Source: Ipomoea triloba
Lineage: Eukaryota; Streptophyta; Magnoliopsida; Solanales; Convolvulaceae
Length of the DNA stretch: 64,000 nt
Assembly: GCF_003576645.1 (NCBI RefSeq)
Contig: NC_044919.1
Coordinates: forward strand, 30,950,574 to 31,014,573
Reading direction: 5' to 3'
In this document: piece by piece, positions 24,356 through 38,255 of the stretch
Layout of the letters: every line of letters starts with the position of its first letter
Numbering within the stretch: position 1 is the stretch's first letter
Notes under the pieces: model-generated
Seen by the model: only the letters and a program-made list of their open reading frames with translations
Database searches by the model: none
Told to the model about the DNA's origin: nothing
Program-made: the position numbers and the translations under genes

Positions 24356-25466
24356 GTTTCACCTTCACTGGGATATTTTTCTGAATCCGTCATTGATTGC
24401 CATTAATCAATCTATATATAGTTTGTGTTTCAGTACGTTGATGAAGTAGTTATGAATAGATACTATATTATAACAGAGTCAGAAGTACTAAAAAAATCTA
24501 TATATAATTTTTTATTTTATATTTACCATTGTCGATAGAGTCAATGTGAATAAAAAATTTCTCGGGCTGGGTTATCAGTGTAACCTAGTTTACTTTGTAT
24601 GGCTCGGGTTGGTGAGCCTTGCTCATAAGTTTTACAGGAACCTATGCACAAAAAAAATTGTTATTATGAATTTAAATAAAAAATATTAAAACAGATTTTA
24701 AAATGTACAATATAGTAATATGAGTTATTTTTATATATTTGGTCAAGTATTTATTTTCGTAGCATATAAAATTAAAATAATTTTTTTTATGGTTAATATA
24801 ATCTCTAATCATTTACATATTTAGATAAATTTATAGAAAAAGTTTACTTAATTAAAATGATTTATTCCTAAATTATTTCATTTATATTATAATTTCAACA
24901 AATAAAAATTTTTTGACCCTAACTTACCATTACGTATTACAGTAAGGAGCTGACTTGTGAATTTTGGCTCACTTTAATTGACATGGCAAAATTTTAAGTG
25001 GAACATGAATAAAATATATTTTTTAAATATATTAAATATATATTATTTATATGTTGATTGTAGATTATTTGATAACATGCATATACAATAATGTATCTGC
25101 ATTACTCAAATAATATACTTTTAAATAAACTATATCTAGTATATAAATATTGTATCTTTATTATATTAAAATTTTACTTTTTATTTATGTTCAACACTGG
25201 TTCCTGAAATAATGATTGAATTGGCATCTCTATTTATTTTCCTTTTAGTAATTGTGTGGATCGGTTGATTTTAGGACCAAAGCAATCAACTACTGACAAA
25301 TACAACCAATTGATAATAAAGTATAATATTTAAAGGAATTTTTTTTTTAACGATAGTGTAGTGTTATTATTTGGGATGAAAATGATTTTAATTTTTTTTC
25401 AGGATTTTATACCGTTCAAACTACCAAAATTAAACAATAAAAGTAAATTATTCAGTTAGATGAATA

Positions 25467-25537
25467 TGAACGACTCGAACCCACAATCTTCCATATAAGG
25501 GAGCAATTTGTGTCACTAAACCACAAGATCCTTAGCA
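25467..25537 (-). mobile_element. SINE fragment, family a
   Basis: The minus strand carries a CTTGTGGTTTAGTGACA A-box region and a GGGTTCGAGTC B-box. Truncated; it abuts the (TA)n next to the MULE left end. Confidence 0.55.
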
Positions 25538-25552
25538 TATATATATATATAT

Positions 25553-25660
25553 ATAGGATTGTGTTCAGGTTAGGACCATTAGATTATATAGGATTAATAG
25601 GACTGTAATTAGCCGTTGATCTTATAAGATTAATGGTTAGATTTAAGTGTTTTTTAAGTA
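25553..25660. repeat. MULE left terminal inverted repeat (degenerate)
   Basis: Begins after (TA)n with TAGGATTGTGTTCAGG. It pairs with the complement of 45868-46020 in block order at roughly 60-65% by eye. Confidence 0.5.
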
Positions 25661-25881
25661 AGTATTTGATTAATTTAGGAGGTGTTTCGCACAGAATATA
25701 TGGGGAGGGTAGTTTTGTCTTTTGCGTGTTTTATTTTGGGTGCTGCCGATTTTTCGGATTCCAATAAGGAGAATACACGTTTCGTTTTTGGCATTTTTTT
25801 CATTGGTTGAGTTGGCAGTTTGAGCGACGTAAGGCTGAAGGTTCTCTTTGCGGTAGAGCTTCTTGTTTCTCCGGCGCGGCT

Positions 25882-28800
25882 ATGGCAGGGAGCAATGGTT
25901 CTCGTCTTCGTTTGGAGAGGTCTGCTAGGGCTGCTGGGCGAGGTAGGTTGCCGTTTTTCAGTTCTGTTTTTTTTTTTAATTTTTTTCGACTGATAGGGTT
26001 TGTTGCTTGTGACCGGCGACACTCATTGCTGTTGCTGCGTTTTTAGTCCGGCGGGTGGTGGGTTGCGGATGGGAGGGTAGAGTTGCAGTGAGGGGGAGCG
26101 GGGCGGTTGTTTCAGTTGTTGTACCGGGGTGCACAGTACATTTTTTTTTCTTCCAATCATATGTACGTATGTTATTATTGATTTTTTTTAGTATCTGTTT
26201 TATTCTTTCAATTAGAACAACAAATAAAATAAAAACAAAAAAAACAATCACAAGTGAATATATATATTGTTTTCATTTACTTTGGTGCCAAGTGGTATGG
26301 ATTTAGATGACTATGTGTAAAATTGTAGGAGTTTTGTTTTCTTTTTTTTTTTTTTAAATAACATATTCTGACTAATGGTTTTTTTTTTATTGTTATTCTT
26401 ATTTGGAATTTGTATTCGAATAAACTGTTAATGACGTAGTGTGAATTTGTTGTTTCTTTCGTTTGCATTTCGGAAAACCCATGTTAATGCTGTGCGGTTC
26501 ATTTAAGAATGTGTACTGAACAAGTGCTTTTAATTATGTGCCATTGTTTTGTGTAGTTTGTGCCTTATTTCAGTTTATTGGTGGCACGTTATGTGATGTT
26601 TATTGTTATTTGTTTTTTTACTGTTTGATTTACAAACACTCAAACTCCTGTTAGTAATGTGTGGTTGTAATTGGAAATGTGATTTTAATGGAACTGTGAT
26701 TTCAAATGTGATTTTTTTCATTGGGTTTTTTTCTTTGCACATTATGTGTTTTCCTTTTTTCAAAAAAAAAAATCTCAGTTTAATACATTTTTTTTGGTCA
26801 TTTACTTCGGTGCCAAGTGGTATGTATTTAGATGCCTATGTGTAATTATTTGTGTGCCACAGCAATTATTTGTCCGGTGATTTTTTTTTTTACTAATATA
26901 TTCTGACTTGTGCTTTTTTTTTTTTACTAGTATGTATACTTACTGTGTAATGGGACATTCAATGTATATGTATCCTCCAAACGTTTCTTGTATTATGATT
27001 GGCAGTATGTAGGTTACTATGTATAATTAGTATGTAAGGGAATATTTAATCAAAAATTTAAACCATCCCACTAGCACACCTACACAATTTGTATTCCAAA
27101 TTGTATGCAAATAGATGCCAGGGTGTACTTTATTCTGTGCAAGTGCATACACGGACTAACATGTTTTACTTACATAGTTCTTATTTATATTGTGTATGCC
27201 AGTTTCAGTTCGGATGTGTGCCTCTTTCATATAATATGTGTGCTTCATCCCATGTTCTGTTATTTTTCCTTTAGTTTTTGATTGCTTGTGTATTTTATTC
27301 ATTTTGTTGCGTAGTACTTATTTATATTATGTATGCTGGTTTCAGTTTAGATGTGTGCCTCTTTTGATATATAATGTGTGCTTCATGTGGTGTGTTTAAA
27401 TAATAATATTCACAGGCATAGAAGAGAACAGGTATGGTGTGTCATATTAATTGGTTGTGTATTTTATTCATTTTGTTACATAGTACTTATTTATATTATG
27501 TATGCCAGTTTCAGTTTGGATGTGTGCCTCTTTGACATATAATGTGTGATTTTGTTACATACTACTTATGTGTACTATGTATGCTAGTTTCAGTTTCGAT
27601 GTGTGCCTTTTTGATATAGAATGTGTGCTTCATATGGTGTATTTAAATAATAATTTTGAAAGGCCGGTTTCTGTTTGATGTGTGCCTATTTAATATTGGG
27701 TGTGTGCCTTATTTTGTGTTTTTTAGTATTATGATTGAAATGCATACAAGAGAACAAGTATTGTTATTTTTATGTCCGTATGGTTTATTCGCCGCAGCTA
27801 AAAGGGCTAGGGTTGCACCGGTGGTGGCGTCTTCATCAATATCCCATGATGATGATGACGATTTTGTTGAAGCCCATGTTCCATCGTTACAGAGGAATAG
27901 TCAGGAACCACCACGTCAACGCCCGAATAATTTTAGGCTGCGGACTTCTATTATGGCTAAGGCTTTGGAGGATCTCACTGCGCAACAGAAGAAGGACATT
28001 AAAGAGTTGGGTTTTGGTGCTATTCTCGAGCTCAAGATTAATAAGTTGCCACTTCAGTTGGGTAGGTGGTTGTTGTCAAAGTTTGATGCTGAGAGGATGT
28101 GTATTCAGTTGGGTGAGGGCAAGGTTTTACCGGTGGGAGAGGCGGAAGTGCAGTCCATCTTTGGGTTCCCACGTGGTGATGTTGTTGTTTCTCGTCGGAA
28201 TAAATATGTGAAGAGTAAGTTGCTAAATAAGTGGCGTGCTAATTTTGGGAAAGATCGTTATGATGTTACACCGGCTGAGGTGTCAGATTTTATTCAGCAA
28301 GATCTTGATGGGGGGCTGTGGTTTAAGCGACAGTTTATGGTTCTGTTGATTTCAACACTTATTTTTTGCATGAGTAACGGGTATTGCAATCAGAGTGTGT
28401 TTCATCATGTGGACGATGTCGATGCTGTGCCTCATTTGAACTGGTGTCGGTTCTTGATCGAGGAGCTTGTCTCTTCTCATGCTTTGTGGCGCACAGGCAA
28501 CGACTCACGGTTTACGGGCCCTATGCTCTTCTTAATTGTAAGTTTTTTTTTTGCCTAGTCTTGATTTTTGTGTGCTAGTGTTTGTTTGTATTCGTTAACT
28601 TCAACACATTTCTATTTTTCGGCCATCGGTGGTCATTTGTTAGGTTTTGTATTGTGATCGGGTTCGACCACCACTACGTGCTGTGCCCCGGGATATACCC
28701 GCTTTTTGTGGGTTGACTTGGGAGGTGCTTCGTGCTCGTGAGATCGCAGAAATTCGGCTAGGTGGGTTTGGAACCGGGGAGATTGAGCTTTCTTTTGTTC

Positions 28801-31800
28801 GCCTGTCCGCTGCAGTGCCCGGTTGTGATTCGGCTGGGCCGTCTTCTGCTCCTGTTCGTCAACAAAAGGTTTTATTGCTGCACTTACCATTATGTGCTCC
28901 TGTATTATTGGAATATTTATTTAGTATTTCGTATTTAATTTTTAGAATTATGGCATTACGTGTTGTTGTTTGTTGCATTTAGCCAATACTAGAGCGTTTG
29001 GTTGAGAAGACTGGTGAGCTTGCGAGATGCATCCGGTGTGTTGTTCAATTGGTGAATGAGGCTAATGCCGTTGCAAGCGGGGATGTCAATTTTCGTCAGC
29101 TTTTAGACGTTAATCAGATACTTACCGGGTTGAAGCAGAACTCTTCCATTCCTGTTACGATTGATGGTCAATCATCTTAGCCGACATTCACACAGTATGA
29201 TGATGAGTTCTGGAATAACCCGGATAACATCTGTGCGTTAGCTGAGGTCGAGCGTGCTATAATGGAGAGGCCTGCTTTGGGGGACATTCCTTCATTTAGC
29301 CTAGGCATTTCGCAAGATATGGGTGGAGATGGGTGGGCTGATGTGGCTAATATTGCAAGGGACATTAACGAAGGCCATACGTCACATGGTTGCGCCAGTG
29401 ACCGGGTATTTTCTGTTGAACTCCAACGTTTAATATTTTAACTCTTTTGATCTTGTGTTTCACTGTTATCCATATGATTTAGTATCATGTGCCTAGTAAC
29501 AGGTTTTTGTGTGCCATTGTCAGCTGTACTGAATAAATTTTTGATTTACTTTGTCTTTATGCCTCCGTATTGGAGGCGACTAACTTTTTTTGTCTTCATT
29601 TTAGCATGCTCAATCTGTAGACCATGTTCATGTGTCTGGTCGTGTGGTGGATGAATCCCATATTGTCCATAATGTAGGAGTTGATGTTCCCATGGAGCGG
29701 GTAAGCTTTATTAATAACAAGGCATATTCTTTGTTATTGTGCTTTGTTGGTCCATTGTTATACGTAGTAGCTAGTACTCTGTGTTTCATATAAGGTCTTT
29801 GTGTGCCCTCTTTTGGGGTTCTGCATAAATGTTTTTTNTGTTCCATCGTTACAGAGGAATAGTCAGGAACCACCACGTCAACGCCCGAATAATGTGTTAA
29901 CTACGGAGGAACGAGAAAGGTTTCCTCGTGCCTCATTTAGGCTGCGGACTTCTATTATGGCTAAGGCTTTGGAGGATCTCACTGCGCAACAGAAGAAGGA
30001 CATTAAAGAGTTGGGTTTTGGTGCTATTCTCGAGCTCAAGATTAATAAGTTGCCACTTCAGTTGGGTAGGTGGTTGTTGTCAAAGTTTGATGCTGAGAGG
30101 ATGTGTATTCAGTTGGGTGAGGGCAAGGTTTTACCGGTGGGAGAGGCGGAAGTGCAGTCCATCTTTGGGTTCCCACGTGGTGATGTTGTTGTTTCTCGTC
30201 GGAATAAATATGTGAAGAGTAAGTTGCTAAATAAGTGGCGTGCTAATTTTGGGAAAGATCGTTATGATGTTACACCGGCTGAGGTGTCAGATTTTATTCA
30301 GCAAGATCTTGATGGGGGGCTGTGGTTTAAGCGACAGTTTATGGTTCTGTTGATTTCAACACTTATTTTTTGCATGAGTAACGGGTATTGCAATCAGAGT
30401 GTGTTTCATCATGTGGACGATGTCGATGCTGTGCCTCATTTGAACTGGTGTCGGTTCTTGATCGAGGAGCTTGTCTCTTCTCATGCTTTGTGGCGCACAG
30501 GCAACGACTCACGGTTTACGGGCCCTATGCTCTTCTTAATTGTAAGTTTTTTTTTTGCCTAGTCTTGATTTTTGTGTGCTAGTGTTTGTTTGTATTCGTT
30601 AACTTCAACACATTTCTATTTTTCGGCCATCGGTGGTCATTTGTTAGGTTTTGTATTGTGATCGGGTTCGACCACCACTACGTGCTGTGCCCCGGGATAT
30701 ACCCGCTTTTTGTGGGTTGACTTGGGAGGTGCTTCGTGCTCGTGAGATCGCAGAAATTCGGCTAGGTGGGTTTGGAACCGGGGAGATTGAGCTTTCTTTT
30801 GTTCGCCTGTCCGCTGCAGTGCCCGGTTGTGATTCGGCTGGGCCGTCTTCTGCTCCTGTTCGTCAACAAAAGGTTTTATTGCTGCACTTACCATTATGTG
30901 CTCCTGTATTATTGGAATATTTATTTAGTATTTCGTATTTAATTTTTAGAATTATGGCATTACGTGTTGTTGTTTGTTGCATTTAGCCAATACTAGAGCG
31001 TTTGGTTGAGAAGACTGGTGAGCTTGCGAGATGCATCCGGTGTGTTGTTCAATTGGTGAATGAGGCTAATGCCGTTGCAAGCGGGGATGTCAATTTTCGT
31101 CAGCTTTTAGACGTTAATCAGATACTTACCGGGTTGAAGCAGAACTCTTCCATTCCTGTTACGATTGATGGTCAATCATCTTAGCCGACATTCACACAGT
31201 ATGATGATGAGTTCTGGAATAACCCGGATAACATCTGTGCGTTAGCTGAGGTCGAGCGTGCTATAATGGAGAGGCCTGCTTTGGGGGACATTCCTTCATT
31301 TAGCCTAGGCATTTCGCAAGATATGGGTGGAGATGGGTGGGCTGATGTGGCTAATATTGCAAGGGACATTAACGAAGGCCATACGTCACATGGTTGCGCC
31401 AGTGACCGGGTATTTTCTGTTGAACTCCAACGTTTAATATTTTAACTCTTTTGATCTTGTGTTTCACTGTTATCCATATGATTTAGTATCATGTGCCTAG
31501 TAACAGGTTTTTGTGTGCCATTGTCAGCTGTACTGAATAAATTTTTGATTTACTTTGTCTTTATGCCTCCGTATTGGAGGCGACTAACTTTTTTTGTCTT
31601 CATTTTAGCATGCTCAATCTGTAGACCATGTTCATGTGTCTGGTCGTGTGGTGGATGAATCCCATATTGTCCATAATGTAGGAGTTGATGTTCCCATGGA
31701 GCGGGTAAGCTTTATTAATAACAAGGCATATTCTTTGTTATTGTGCTTTGTTGGTCCATTGTTATACGTAGTAGCTAGTACTCTGTGTTTCATATAAGGT

Positions 31801-33445
31801 CTTTGTGTGCCCTCTTTTGGGGTTCTGCATAAATGTTTTTTACGTTTGGTGTTCATTCTCCCGTGGTTGTTGCTATTAATTTTTTTTTTTTAGCATGCAC
31901 AATCTGTAGACCCTGTGAACGTTTCTGGCCGTGTAGTTAATGTCAATGCCGAAGCTCAACACTTTGNAGTTAATGTCAATGCCGAAGCTCAACACTTTGT
32001 AACACTTGTTGAGGTAGGTTTTTTCATTCTTTTGAATTCGCTGCTTCATTGTGTGCCTAATATTCTCGTCGTGTGACAGGTTGTGCACCGTGACACTCCT
32101 TCTCCTGATTGTGGTGCTCCATTGAAGGCAGTTAGGCCTGTTCGTCCTGTTCTGGATTCCATTCGGCCCGTTGCTGTCGGTTCGGATCATGTTCACACAT
32201 CTCATACTTTACTTGACGATGCGCATTTCGCAAAATGGGTGCTTCAGGCTGGGAGTGACACTTTGTAAGTACTCATTTCATATAAAAGGTTTTACTAATG
32301 TCCAACATTTTGTTCAGGTTTAATTACAACATTTACATGTTCATTGTAGGCAAGAGTTTTTATTCTCTTATAATGGTCGGACTGTTTGTCGGGACGATCT
32401 TCGGTCTTTGGGTATTGGGATGGAGGTTACTATTTCTGTGATTAATGCCTGGTCATGTATTCTGAATCATCGTGAGCGGACTAAGTCACCTGCTACACCA
32501 GCTAGGGTTTTCACCTCCCCTTTAACCACGGTGCGTTTATTTATTTAAACATGTTTTATAAACCAGTCATTGATGTTAACGGTTGTTTTATACTTTTTGT
32601 TTCTGTCATAGATTAACACTGTTGTTGGTTTAAAGATACACGACATAGACGCCCACAAACTGTCTCTTTTTAGGGACGCTTTGGCCCTTGATTTTGCGAT
32701 TGGACCTTACAAGCAGTGGAGTTTTGTTAATCTTGTAAGAACATTATTCCTGTGTGCCAATTACTGCTTCTTTTGCGTGCCCATGTGTGTGTTAAAATGT
32801 GACTACGACTATTTATTACTTGTTATTAATATCCAATTGTCATTACTTTTTCCCATTTTCATTTTTGGACAATCCCATTATGTTTCAGTTGTTCTTCCCT
32901 ATCCTTGAGAAAGAACATTACTACTTGTTGTGCGCTGACTTTGAGACTGGACGTCTCGAAATTATTGACAACTCTCCCTCAACTGAGTCAACTGCGAACA
33001 AATATGGTGATACTCCAGACAATGTGGTATGTGGTTGTTTACACTTGCATATAATACTTTTTGTCTTTAATTGTTTAACGTTTTGACATTGTAATTTCTA
33101 CCTATTATTTAGAAACTGTTGTTGCATGAATACTTTAAAAGAGAGGGTGAGCCTTTCAAGGCTGGTCAGTGCATGAATTTGGCAACTAAAAGGATGCAGA
33201 TGAAGTGGCGGGATCACAAGAACAAAATCGATTGTGGGGTCTACCTCATGAGGCACATGGAGAGTTATTGTGGGGAAGGTGTAAATAGCTGGGTGTGTGG
33301 TTTGAAAAAGGGTGATAGGTCAGAGCTTAATCGCCTACGTTTGCATTATATTAAGGAGATTTGCACCTCAGATGTTAACACACACCGTACCAGCAACGTT
33401 GCGCGTGCACTCGCCTTTCATTCAAGGTCTTCTGCTGGCACTTGA
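25882..33445 (+). CDS. Transposon-borne Ulp1-like (C48) cysteine peptidase, 11 exons
   Basis: Exons by GT-AG and frame: 25882-25942; 27798-28537 (repeated in full form to 30541); 30648-30872; 30987-31409; 31609-31704; 31894-32013 (split by N 31967); 32080-32264; 32350-32530; 32612-32734; 32889-33026; 33113-33445. With the contig overlaps removed they total 2634 bases, an exact multiple of three (877 residues). The N-terminal half is a plant-mobile-domain-like region common to ULP-MULE proteins. The C-terminal half is a SUMO/Ulp1-type peptidase with His in EHYYLL, Asp in EIIDNS and Cys in DCGVYLMRH, so the catalytic triad is present. Family members cleave SUMO-like substrates; the role in transposons is unknown. 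Odd points: exon 4 has an in-frame TAG at 31182-31184 with coding continuing in the same frame, and exons 5 and 6 are tandem duplicates (HAQSVD...VSGRVV). Confidence 0.8.
27160..27700. repeat. Minisatellite in first intron of Ulp1 gene
   Basis: About five irregular units carry TATTTATATTATGTATGCC, CAGTTT and GATGTGTGCCTC words. They lie inside the 1.85-kb first intron. No coding frame. Confidence 0.7.
27877..31841. repeat. Unmerged contig overlap: exons 2-5 of Ulp1 gene present twice
   Basis: 27877-29837 recurs as 29839-31841 across N 29838. The copies match except for 42 bases (29894-29935) absent from the first copy at 27931/27932. The lengths agree exactly (1961 + 42 = 2003). The pattern of abrupt restart at a single N suggests overlapping contigs or haplotypes, not biological tandem duplication. 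Confidence 0.85.
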
Positions 33446-33592
33446 TCGCGCTACGCCATTTTATTATTCTGTTCTTCTGGTCATTACATATGGGATTGCA
33501 AACATGTTTTCTTTTTCTGTTTGAAACACTGTGGTAATACTTTTGGCATGCAACTATTTTTGTTTTGGATACAGTCTATTTTATGATATGTN

Positions 33593-35070
33593 AGTTAATG
33601 TCAATGCCGAAGCTCAACACTTTGTAACACTTGTTGAGGTAGGTTTTTTCATTCTTTTGAATTCGCTGCTTCATTGTGTGCCTAATATTCTCGTCGTGTG
33701 ACAGGTTGTGCACCGTGACACTCCTTCTCCTGATTGTGGTGCTCCATTGAAGGCAGTTAGGCCTGTTCGTCCTGTTCTGGATTCCATTCGGCCCGTTGCT
33801 GTCGGTTCGGATCATGTTCACACATCTCATACTTTACTTGACGATGCGCATTTCGCAAAATGGGTGCTTCAGGCTGGGAGTGACACTTTGTAAGTACTCA
33901 TTTCATATAAAAGGTTTTACTAATGTCCAACATTTTGTTCAGGTTTAATTACAACATTTACATGTTCATTGTAGGCAAGAGTTTTTATTCTCTTATAATG
34001 GTCGGACTGTTTGTCGGGACGATCTTCGGTCTTTGGGTATTGGGATGGAGGTTACTATTTCTGTGATTAATGCCTGGTCATGTATTCTGAATCATCGTGA
34101 GCGGACTAAGTCACCTGCTACACCAGCTAGGGTTTTCACCTCCCCTTTAACCACGGTGCGTTTATTTATTTAAACATGTTTTATAAACCAGTCATTGATG
34201 TTAACGGTTGTTTTATACTTTTTGTTTCTGTCATAGATTAACACTGTTGTTGGTTTAAAGATACACGACATAGACGCCCACAAACTGTCTCTTTTTAGGG
34301 ACGCTTTGGCCCTTGATTTTGCGATTGGACCTTACAAGCAGTGGAGTTTTGTTAATCTTGTAAGAACATTATTCCTGTGTGCCAATTACTGCTTCTTTTG
34401 CGTGCCCATGTGTGTGTTAAAATGTGACTACGACTATTTATTACTTGTTATTAATATCCAATTGTCATTACTTTTTCCCATTTTCATTTTTGGACAATCC
34501 CATTATGTTTCAGTTGTTCTTCCCTATCCTTGAGAAAGAACATTACTACTTGTTGTGCGCTGACTTTGAGACTGGACGTCTCGAAATTATTGACAACTCT
34601 CCCTCAACTGAGTCAACTGCGAACAAATATGGTGATACTCCAGACAATGTGGTATGTGGTTGTTTACACTTGCATATAATACTTTTTGTCTTTAATTGTT
34701 TAACGTTTTGACATTGTAATTTCTACCTATTATTTAGAAACTGTTGTTGCATGAATACTTTAAAAGAGAGGGTGAGCCTTTCAAGGCTGGTCAGTGCATG
34801 AATTTGGCAACTAAAAGGATGCAGATGAAGTGGCGGGATCACAAGAACAAAATCGATTGTGGGGTCTACCTCATGAGGCACATGGAGAGTTATTGTGGGG
34901 AAGGTGTAAATAGCTGGGTGTGTGGTTTGAAAAAGGGTGATAGGTCAGAGCTTAATCGCCTACGTTTGCATTATATTAAGGAGATTTGCACCTCAGATGT
35001 TAACACACACCGTACCAGCAACGTTGCGCGTGCACTCGCCTTTCATTCAAGGTCTTCTGCTGGCACTTGA
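33593..35070 (+). CDS. Second copy of Ulp1 peptidase exons 6 (partial)-11
   Basis: Identical exon layout to 31968-33445 shifted by 1625 bases, ending at the same TGA (35070). Probably the same genomic DNA represented again, not a second gene. The catalytic His, Asp and Cys are present. Confidence 0.8.
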
Positions 35071-35872
35071 TCGCGCTACGCCATTTTATTATTCTGTTCT
35101 TCTGGTCATTACATATGGGATTGCAAACATGTTTTCTTTTTCTGTTTGAAACACTGTGGTAATACTTTTGGCATGCAACTATTTTTGTTTTGGATACAGT
35201 CTGTTTTATGATATGTCGTACGCACTATGGATACGAAATGTTTCGTCACACAAGTTGCTATATTATTACTTAGGATATGATAATTGCGTAACTGTTATTG
35301 GCACACGAGTAATTGCTCTTCGCACATCTTACTCATGATAACTGCACACGATACCAATGTGTCGAGCACCCAGAAAGTATACTCGCCATTGGCACACTAC
35401 ATTCTAAACATATGCACAAATATCCTAACTCATAATAATATTATGTACTTAGGCACAAAACTAGTTAACCAATTAATTCTGTTCTGACAAGCATAATTAA
35501 GTAAAAACTGCTCACCATTTTTAAGTTCAAAATTAATAAAGGCATACATTATTAAGGTGTTTGGCAACCACACTGCTGGTATTATGAATCACATAATTCT
35601 ATATGTTTCATACACCACGACACCCAATATTCTTTCACAGATTGTTATGTGGCATATGGTGTATATGTCACTGCCACACCATTTAATGTGAGTACTTACA
35701 AATAGCCCAACCCATACTATGATTTTACAGTTAGTCACTCCATCTTAGCTGACCAACCACAGAACTAGTTGAACAATTAATAATCTCATGACCCCTGTAC
35801 TTTTGTAAAAAATTGCACAACATTTATAACTTCAATTTTACTAATTGTCGGAAGAAGTTTTGCCAATCCATN

Positions 35873-37350
35873 AGTTAATGTCAATGCCGAAGCTCAACAC
35901 TTTGTAACACTTGTTGAGGTAGGTTTTTTCATTCTTTTGAATTCGCTGCTTCATTGTGTGCCTAATATTCTCGTCGTGTGACAGGTTGTGCACCGTGACA
36001 CTCCTTCTCCTGATTGTGGTGCTCCATTGAAGGCAGTTAGGCCTGTTCGTCCTGTTCTGGATTCCATTCGGCCCGTTGCTGTCGGTTCGGATCATGTTCA
36101 CACATCTCATACTTTACTTGACGATGCGCATTTCGCAAAATGGGTGCTTCAGGCTGGGAGTGACACTTTGTAAGTACTCATTTCATATAAAAGGTTTTAC
36201 TAATGTCCAACATTTTGTTCAGGTTTAATTACAACATTTACATGTTCATTGTAGGCAAGAGTTTTTATTCTCTTATAATGGTCGGACTGTTTGTCGGGAC
36301 GATCTTCGGTCTTTGGGTATTGGGATGGAGGTTACTATTTCTGTGATTAATGCCTGGTCATGTATTCTGAATCATCGTGAGCGGACTAAGTCACCTGCTA
36401 CACCAGCTAGGGTTTTCACCTCCCCTTTAACCACGGTGCGTTTATTTATTTAAACATGTTTTATAAACCAGTCATTGATGTTAACGGTTGTTTTATACTT
36501 TTTGTTTCTGTCATAGATTAACACTGTTGTTGGTTTAAAGATACACGACATAGACGCCCACAAACTGTCTCTTTTTAGGGACGCTTTGGCCCTTGATTTT
36601 GCGATTGGACCTTACAAGCAGTGGAGTTTTGTTAATCTTGTAAGAACATTATTCCTGTGTGCCAATTACTGCTTCTTTTGCGTGCCCATGTGTGTGTTAA
36701 AATGTGACTACGACTATTTATTACTTGTTATTAATATCCAATTGTCATTACTTTTTCCCATTTTCATTTTTGGACAATCCCATTATGTTTCAGTTGTTCT
36801 TCCCTATCCTTGAGAAAGAACATTACTACTTGTTGTGCGCTGACTTTGAGACTGGACGTCTCGAAATTATTGACAACTCTCCCTCAACTGAGTCAACTGC
36901 GAACAAATATGGTGATACTCCAGACAATGTGGTATGTGGTTGTTTACACTTGCATATAATACTTTTTGTCTTTAATTGTTTAACGTTTTGACATTGTAAT
37001 TTCTACCTATTATTTAGAAACTGTTGTTGCATGAATACTTTAAAAGAGAGGGTGAGCCTTTCAAGGCTGGTCAGTGCATGAATTTGGCAACTAAAAGGAT
37101 GCAGATGAAGTGGCGGGATCACAAGAACAAAATCGATTGTGGGGTCTACCTCATGAGGCACATGGAGAGTTATTGTGGGGAAGGTGTAAATAGCTGGGTG
37201 TGTGGTTTGAAAAAGGGTGATAGGTCAGAGCTTAATCGCCTACGTTTGCATTATATTAAGGAGATTTGCACCTCAGATGTTAACACACACCGTACCAGCA
37301 ACGTTGCGCGTGCACTCGCCTTTCATTCAAGGTCTTCTGCTGGCACTTGA
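35873..37350 (+). CDS. Third copy of Ulp1 peptidase exons 6 (partial)-11
   Basis: Exon layout as in 33593-35070 shifted by 2280 bases, starting directly after N 35872. Its 3' flank continues into the truncated transposase copy. Interpreted as a repeated contig. Confidence 0.8.
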
Positions 37351-38255
37351 TCGCGCTACGCCATTTTATTATTCTGTTCTTCTGGTCATTACATATGGGA
37401 TTGCAAACATGTTTTCTTTTTCTGTTTGAAACACTGTGGTAATACTTTTGGCATGCAACTATTTTTGTTTTGGATACAGTCTGTTTTATGATATGTCGTA
37501 CGCACTATGGATACGAAATGTTTCGTCACACAAGTTGCTATATTATTACTTAGGATATGATAATTGCGTAACTGTTATTGGCACACGAGTAATTGCTCTT
37601 CGCACATCTTACTCATGATAACTGCACACGATACCAATGTGTCGAGCACCCAGAAAGTATACTCGCCATTGGCACACTACATTCTAAACATATGCACAAA
37701 TATCCTAACTCATAATAATATTATGTACTTAGGCACAAAACTAGTTAACCAATTAATTCTGTTCTGACAAGCATAATTAAGTAAAAACTGCTCACCATTT
37801 TTAAGTTCAAAATTAATAAAGGCATACATTATTAAGGTGTTTGGCAACCACACTGCTGGTATTATGAATCACATAATTCTATATGTTTCATACACCACGA
37901 CACCCAATATTCTTTCACAGATTGTTATGTGGCATATGGTGTATATGTCACTGCCACACCATTTAATGTGAGTACTTACAAATAGCCCAACCCATACTAT
38001 GATTTTACAGTTAGTCACTCCATCTTAGCTGACCAACCACAGAACTAGTTGAACAATTAATAATCTCATGACCCCTGTACTTTTGTAAAAAATTGCACAA
38101 CATTTATAACTTCAATTTTACTAATTGTCGGAAGAAGTTTTGCCAATCCATCAGTGCAAATAACAACATCAGTCTTAACAATAAATATAATTATTCGTTC
38201 AGTAATTATTAGATATAGTAATTTTCATCTACCACCGCAAGTCATAAGTCACATT

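Larger units (their letters stand above)
22880..25552. other. Repeat-filled region upstream of P450 cluster
   Basis: No gene. It contains (TA)n runs at about 22989-23006 and 23665-23722, a minisatellite-bearing element (23007-23665), a solo copy of the MULE right end (23724-23877), a repeat shared in inverted orientation with 46450 (23907-24130), and SINE copies (24200, 25467). Between 24500 and 25460 the DNA is AT-rich and unclassified. Confidence 0.5.

Noticed and set aside
27656..27797. Upstream extension of Ulp1 exon 2 as the gene start
   Set aside because: A GCAG acceptor at 27797 joins in phase with an ATG exon at 25882-25942; the upstream frame is intronic minisatellite.
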